This document shows positions 58,158-64,000 of a stretch of DNA of 64,000 nt, piece after piece. A program made the position numbers and the translations under genes. Below the pieces are notes generated by a model. That model worked only from the letters and a program-made list of their open reading frames with translations, did no database searches and was not told the DNA's origin. The DNA comes from Aquila chrysaetos chrysaetos (taxonomy: Eukaryota > Chordata > Aves > Accipitriformes > Accipitridae). The DNA lies in contig NC_044006.1 of assembly GCF_900496995.4 (NCBI RefSeq), forward strand, positions 59,193,204-59,257,203, read 5' to 3'. How positions within the stretch are numbered: position 1 is the stretch's first letter; each line of letters starts with the position of its first letter.

Positions 58158-61100
58158 CTAAAATATAAACATGTGAGAATTCATGTTGGATTTCATACTA
58201 CAAACAGACATAATTCTCTAAAAATCCTTTCTAAGTACAGACTAAGACAGATCAAGAGACTACACGTGGACATACACATATTTTTGTATTATAACTGGTA
58301 ACAGAGAGAAATTTTCACTTAGAGCTAGATACTTTTATGTGGAGTTTAATAATGTCACAGGACTCACACATATAAAGTTCTTTTGACATAAACAAAGTAG
58401 AGTGTGATGTCACAGCAGGTAGGAAGATGATGAAAACAATAGAAACAGAGACTTCAGTGACTTAAACTCTCAGAAAAGCGGGTATTTGTGGAAACCTATT
58501 ACAGTCAAAGAGCAGTAGTGGCAGTTTGGAACCGCAGGGGCAATTCCACTGTTCTGTTGTAAATTTGTAGAAAGATGAGCAGACGTCTACATCATCTGCA
58601 GCAAGTTCTAATGTACCCTCACGGGACAAACATTGTCAGGCAAATTACACATCTGGTCTCACTGAGGACAAAGGATTGCGCCTAAAGAGCAATTCAAGCA
58701 GAATTCTTTTAAGATTCTTCAGAAGTTCCAGAATCAAACTCCCTTAAACAGTTACATTGCATGGCAAAGCTTCCTTGGTTCTGCTGGGTTTGAGCTGTCT
58801 GGGACTTCTGTCAGAGCTACTGTCAGTTGGGACTTGTAAGTTAAACGTCTATATCTCTCAGTGTCACCAGAAGCAGGGTTTGTTACTTACCGAATTTGCA
58901 TTTTGAACATATTTAAAACTAGACAACGTTGAGTACAACACTGACATTCATTTTCTTTCATAAAAATGGAGAAATGCTCCCCTTCAGCATAATAACCTAG
59001 AAGCTAGAATGCTCAGCCACAAATCAGGGCAGCCGACATTGTATGCCGCTGGGAGTTTTATGGGGGTTGATTACAAAATCCCAAGTCATGGAAAAGTAGC
59101 CTAACTACCCCTCTATGATGAGAATAAGCCACCAGTTCTGTTCAAGCTGTGCCATTGGACACAAAGAATATGAAATTCATGAGACTAGATACAGAATACT
59201 CATGTACGAGCTTGATGACATACCAAAGCTGTGACTGCATGAGAAAGGGACAACCTTGTGTTTTGACTTGCTAGATCATTTATCCATTTTACATTAGACT
59301 ATGAATTACAGGAAAACAATATACAACCCCCCCTCAAACCCAAGCAAAAACACTCTGCAAAAATCCAAAAAAAAGAAAGAAAAATCTATAGAAAAGTCCC
59401 TTCCTCTATGCTGAGTATCCTAACATGTAGCCTGGAGATTATGGCTTTTCTCTGCTTGCTCTCCCTGTGTCCAGCTTTAAAGAGAATATTTTCCCACCAG
59501 AACACAGTGTAAACTAGCAGTTAAGTCATTGGTATATGGAGCTATGAGTTCAAAGGTCCTCAAATTCAATGATCAGAACACTGGGCAAGTGCTCCAGTCC
59601 TTATGAAAAACTCAGTCCTTACCATCCCTTACGATGCTTTGAGAGCAATTAGAGATGCAATTGCTCACAGCTAGTGCACAGCTTGGCTGCTTGGGCACAG
59701 GAGGAAGATCCAGGCTTCAAGACCCATCTACAAGAAATCAGTAATTTCTAGCTAGTCCAGGTAAGAGACAGTTCTTCCAATGTGTTTCATCATCACTTAT
59801 TACTGACTGTGTCTGCTTTGAATCCCATTTTAAAGTGTTAACTTTTACTTACACAGTGTATGTTGGATACTGGTGTCTGTATCAACTTTGTAAACTACAT
59901 TTCTGGAGTGAAATGTCTGACTGCTGGGCACTACAGCGGTGTGTGCCTTCATGCCCAGCTCCTCTTTTTCAAGAAGCGAAGCTTTTTAACCAAAGAAGAA
60001 TTTATGCACATTCTGGCTATTGAGAGAACATCCTTCAATGGGATATGCGAAGGAGGGGGCGGGGGGGGGAGTCAGAAACTTCAATCAATGTAGTTAATCT
60101 TTCAGAATTATAGTTTTTCTTTTGGGAATGGAAATATAATTAGATTCATTATCAGAATTATAATGAGAAGGACTGCTCCAAAGATTTCTCACAGCCCTTT
60201 AGTCCTACAGTTCAGCTCACTTGACAGTCTGCACAGTGACTGTGAAGGGCTACCTGTACGCGTAGCTGTACTGGAGGCAGTTTGGAAGGAAGGCGTGTGA
60301 TCCAAATTTTCACAAATGCAGTGCTTCCAAATCACATGAGAGGCATAAAGAAAAGAGATCCTATGCTGCAGCTCAAATCCAGAGACTGAGGTCGTAGTGG
60401 GAAGACACTAGATGTAAGACAACGTCCTCCATTGTATGGAGATGAAGGGAAGGAAAGGAAAATACAGAGTGAGTTCAGGAAAAAATTCCTGTGAGTGAAA
60501 GGATGAAAAAAATGTACCATTAAAAATATTCCTTGGGCTTTGCAAATGAACTAAGAAGAAACGTTCAGTATAGGAACAGATAACTGGCCCTTTCTTTCCA
60601 GCATAATGAGACTTCAGACCTAAGCAGGATTCCTGACCACTGTCCACCTAGATAGAAAAAGACAAAAACTAACAGAAGACACATCTCTTCTTTGATAGAC
60701 TAGTGCTAGACAGACCAATTAATATTCCACTTCTGATTTTGGATTTCATGAACAGAATCCTAATGAACTTACCCTTTCTATGCTCCTGTAAAGATAAGTA
60801 GGTATCACTATTTTCCAAGTGGGAAACTTGGTCATAGAAGAGAGATTCATCTAAGGTCACAAGGAAAGACAGTGAAAGGGATGATTCTAGAAATCCAGTG
60901 CCTCAGTCCCCACAAAAATATAATTTTTTTTAAAAAATATGAATTTGCATGACAATTTAGTAATCATGGCATTAGCATATAGAAGTACTACTATTTCCCT
61001 TATATTTCACCACAAAGAAGTGAATTATCTACAAAACATTTTGGAAATGTTTCACAGAAGAAATGTTTGCTATAGGAAGAAGTTCTGAGTCTATTTCTTA

Positions 61101-61785
61101 TTTTCAGAATGAGAACTATACACTGTAGAAAAAAGTCCTTTGAGAACTATCACAAGATAGGAAGCCCACTAGAAAGATATCTAGATGTTATATCGGGAAA
61201 ACACTGAGAGCTGTCAACCTTTTACTGACATCACTTATTAATTAAGAAACATTGGTGTTTGTTGGAAAGTTTTTTTAAAAAGTTGACTTTTGTACCTTGT
61301 TCAGCTATTGTTTTGCTCAGATAGCATATAAAGAATAATTCACATATACTATCAGCTCTATCCAGGAATAGTGGAATATTTAAGAAGTCACAGGTTACAA
61401 AAAATAACCATTTTCTATTTTGAAGTTACTAGCTCTTCACCTATACAAATCTTCTTTCCCTGCCTTCAAAAGCTTACTGAATGTGTTACTTTTTTTTTAT
61501 TAAAGTATTCAATCATTTTACTGTAGTTTATTGAGATTCAGAATTTTCACTGTTTTAACAACATTATGAAATATGACAGGATGAGAAAATCAAAATCACG
61601 ATATTGATTAAAGGAATACCAATTCATTGTTACTCTCCAGTGAGTTATACTACCATAAACCAAAATGTAACATAATTCAAGTTAAAGTCAGCTTTCTAAC
61701 ATTATTTGGACTACACACTGCCAACGGTCCAAGCTCGTTACTGTTCTGCCAAGAGCAAAGCTTACAAAAGTAAAAATTACAGTAC
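58158..61785 (-). other. C10orf67: Intron of the C10orf67-like gene (3.6 kb)
   Basis: AT-rich non-coding sequence. A G-rich patch occurs at 60051-60071. No exon or recognised repeat seen. Confidence 0.5.
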
Positions 61786-61844
61786 CTTTTGACCAGCTTG
61801 CTCATCAGCTTCCATTTTTGATTGCATTCTTTGAACTTGCTTAT
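61786..61844 (-). CDS. C10orf67: C10orf67-like gene, 59-base coiled-coil exon
   Basis: Acceptor CTTGTTTTCAG, then two bases completing an Asp codon and 19 codons reading KQVQRMQSKMEADEQAGQK, with donor AAG|GTACTG. It starts with the phase left by the exon at 63007-63154 and ends in phase 0. Heptad-compatible, highly charged sequence. Confidence 0.75.
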
Positions 61845-63006
61845 CTGAAAACAAGAGGGGAGAGAGAAACCCCGTGAAATTACATGCCTACGTTAATGTA
61901 TTCAAAATGTTTGCTTCAGGTCAGTCTCTAAACCCAGCGGAATGCACCGGGGAGGAGAGTCCTAGAAGAACTGTGACCTTCACCACCGCCCTTGACATTC
62001 ACAGCCTTCTTCCTGCTGTTCAGCCGGCTGGTCAGATAGAGATGAAGAAGTAAGTTCAAGAGCCAAGTGTGACTGAGTGCCCACAGCTTTTCATTAATAC
62101 TAATCTTGGACATCCTTGCTGTTAGTCACAGCCAGTACAAAGTGTTTTAGCAGGTGGTTCTTTATTGCTCGTACAAAACTACCAAAAGATAAGAAGCACC
62201 ATTGAATCGGATGATAAGCAGGAATCGGCAATATTGTCCGTGTCAAATTCGTCTTGCCGCTATTAAAGGTGATACTAGGTCTAATCTATACGGACATAAC
62301 AAAGATAAACACCCAAATTCTACTCTGTTGCTGTAGTTTCTAGTCCTCCATTAAATATTTCACTCTGGCAATATATCAGAAGTAACCTGCAGGTAAAGAC
62401 TGTACATGGTACCTGTCAGGAAGAAACCCCCTCCTTTTAAGAACCGTAACAAAGCACAGGTATCAAAAGTAGTGATGGCTTACTTGAGAGAAACCGATTC
62501 TGTTAGAAACTTTCACAGAAACACAAAACTAATCATATGAAGAAATGCACATCCGGATATTTTGCAGAAGCACAAAAACTGCTCTAGAGAGAGAGTAGGT
62601 TTTAATACAGTTCCCTTAAGATAAAATAGTAGACCATCATTTAAAAATGTAACTATCTACATATGACACTTTCCTGTTTCAGTAACTTTACAGCACGTAT
62701 CTGTCACAAAATATGAACTCTAGCCACATTGCCAGGCAATATTAGAAGTCTCAAAAGCCACAACAACTATTCCTTTGTCATAAATGAAAAATATGTAAAT
62801 ATATGCATTAAAATTAGAATAAATATGTATGAATTTCTCTGCAAATACATCCAAAATTAGCATTCAATACCAGGAAAAGACAGCAGTCCAGAAATAAGTC
62901 GCCACCCTCCTGAAGCGTGTTAGCAATTAATTCCAACTTTAGTGACACTTCTTACACGCTGCATTTGAACTAATCGTCTTGATCTAAGATCAGTTTAAAG
63001 TTTTAC
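61845..63006 (-). other. C10orf67: Intron of the C10orf67-like gene (1.2 kb)
   Basis: Non-coding sequence between two well-supported coiled-coil exons. Nothing else seen. Confidence 0.55.
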
Positions 63007-63154
63007 CTAATAAACGCTTTTCTTTTTCAGAGCGTTTCAGAGCATTTTCGAGAGGAGAAATCTCATTGTGCGGTTTAAAAACCTCTTCTTTGAAATCCTC
63101 ATTCTCTTTTTCAAGCGTTTTCTTTTTTTCACGGTCGTCATCTTCAAAGACGAC
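63007..63154 (-). CDS. C10orf67: C10orf67-like gene, largest coiled-coil exon found
   Basis: Acceptor CAATCTTTCAG, then 49 codons starting VVFEDDDREKKKTLEKEN and ending KRSEKEKRLL, one base of the next codon, then donor GTAAAA. Very rich in Glu and Lys, a typical coiled coil. The chain of seven exons from here to 45049 is held together by phase. Its position and strand (converging on PTF1A from downstream) are those of human C10orf67, whose DUF4709 protein has no known activity. The name rests on synteny, coiled-coil character and recollection of the family, not on an alignment. Confidence 0.7.
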
Positions 63155-64000
63155 CTGAAAGATTGCGATGCCTTGAATTTATAAGTAAGGAATCGGGGAT
63201 TTAAATGTGCCGCACTGGTGCAATATTATGCAACGCAGGATCATATAATTTCTGAATTCTATTAGAGAGTCATAATATGCGTAGAAAAAAGTCGAGCCTC
63301 TAAATAGGTCCCCGCTAGAAGAAAGGCTGCAGTACATTATATACAAAGCCCATAACACATGGGGACATTTTATTGACAGGAATAATGCATATCATACTGT
63401 TTGTGTGCCCTCATCATTCAGGTCAATTTATTATGGAGGCTGTGTCCAGGAAGGCAGCTGGGGCCTATCCACCCACACTTCCCCCCGTGTTTATGAAGCG
63501 CCGTCCGTAACTAGGCAGGCGGGAGAGACCGTGGACAGGCAACACCAGGGGGTTGCAAAGTGCACGGCTAGGGAGGGGGGCTTGTTGCCTTTGTGCCATT
63601 CCTCAGTGACAGTGCTGCCAGTGTCATGAGGAGCACATCACATGTCAAAGCGGTGAAGTTTTCAGGCTGGGAGCCGCATGGAGTCCATCAGGCCTTCTGA
63701 TATCAACACAGTTGGTTTTCCACTTGGTGCCGGAGCCACCCAGAGGCAATTCATATTCTGAACATTAACATGGCTTTGCATGCCTGTCACACATAGAGCG
63801 TGCAGGGGTTTAATGCTATTGAAGACTACGGTTTAAATCTCTATGCAAACAGTGATTACCTTGTAAGAAGGTTCCAGGATAACATGCAACAAAAGACTTT
63901 AAAGTTATAGTTTTAGTAAAGCAAACTCATTTACATTTTTATTATGCGTGGCCTTTGTTTAAATCTTGCCACGTCCATTATGGAAAAGACTTCTTATGCG
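63155..64000 (-). other. C10orf67: 5' side of the C10orf67-like gene within the window
   Basis: Intron sequence leading to further 5' exons, most of which lie beyond the window. One possible exon is listed at 63860-63896. The start of the gene is not in the window. Confidence 0.4.
63860..63896 (-). CDS. C10orf67: Possible further 5' exon of the C10orf67-like gene
   Basis: Donor ACAAG|GTAATC preceded by a frame reading LLLHVILEPSYK that ends in phase 0, as the exon at 63007-63154 requires. The acceptor proposed (TTTAAAG before TCTTTTG) has a poor pyrimidine tract, and an in-frame TAA lies just upstream, so the exon would be only 37 bases long. Plausible but weak. Confidence 0.3.

Noticed and set aside
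1-64000. CRISPR arrays, operons, tRNA or rRNA genes, prophage or other prokaryotic systems
   Set aside because: Spliced bHLH gene, CpG islands, LTR and LINE relics show vertebrate DNA. No repeat-spacer array or RNA gene was seen.

Overview
This is eukaryotic, vertebrate DNA, almost certainly from a bird and probably a neoavian one rather than a chicken-type bird. The evidence is diverged CR1-type LINE relics, a solo LTR of a type I associate with neoavian genomes, old palindromic repeats of a kind shared by birds, crocodilians and turtles, and dense CpG islands in an otherwise compact AT-rich landscape. The species cannot be named from the sequence.

The one complete gene is PTF1A, the bHLH subunit of pancreas transcription factor 1. 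It lies on the + strand as two coding exons (15349-15973 and 16081-16283, 275 residues), with a TATA box, an inverted CCAAT box, a short 3' UTR with an AU-rich element, and a polyadenylation signal. The right third of the window carries, on the - strand, a chain of short coiled-coil exons between 45049 and 63154, with a weaker candidate at 63860-63896. Their phases join and their position fits C10orf67 (DUF4709 family), the neighbour of PTF1A in human. Six of the seven firm exons are clean. The exon at 58092-58157 carries one base too many and breaks the frame.

Layout. 1-130: CpG-rich promoter-like edge with a perfect YY1 site. 130-5800: intergenic DNA with two old CR1 relics on the + strand. 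5800-14000: GC-rich upstream domain of PTF1A. It contains the most interesting regulatory structure in the window, two diverged copies (about 6727-6977 and 7603-7900) of one module. Each copy ends in an E-box plus TC-box pair spaced one helical turn apart, the layout bound by the PTF1 complex itself, so this is probably the autoregulatory enhancer. 14230-16590: proximal element, promoter and PTF1A. 16600-30250: alternating CpG islands and AT-rich, homeobox-motif-rich blocks, including a 2.5 kb extreme GC island at 20926-23400 and a FOXA/RBPJ-motif block near 24480-24660. 30250-45000: AT-rich gene desert with a solo LTR at 34926-35540. 45049-64000: the C10orf67-like gene.

How it works together: PTF1A appears to sit in a regulatory domain extending from about 8.6 kb upstream to 14 kb or more downstream, with likely positive feedback of PTF1 on its own gene. 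No prokaryotic, viral or otherwise exotic system was found. The many long reading frames in the GC-rich islands are compositional artefacts.
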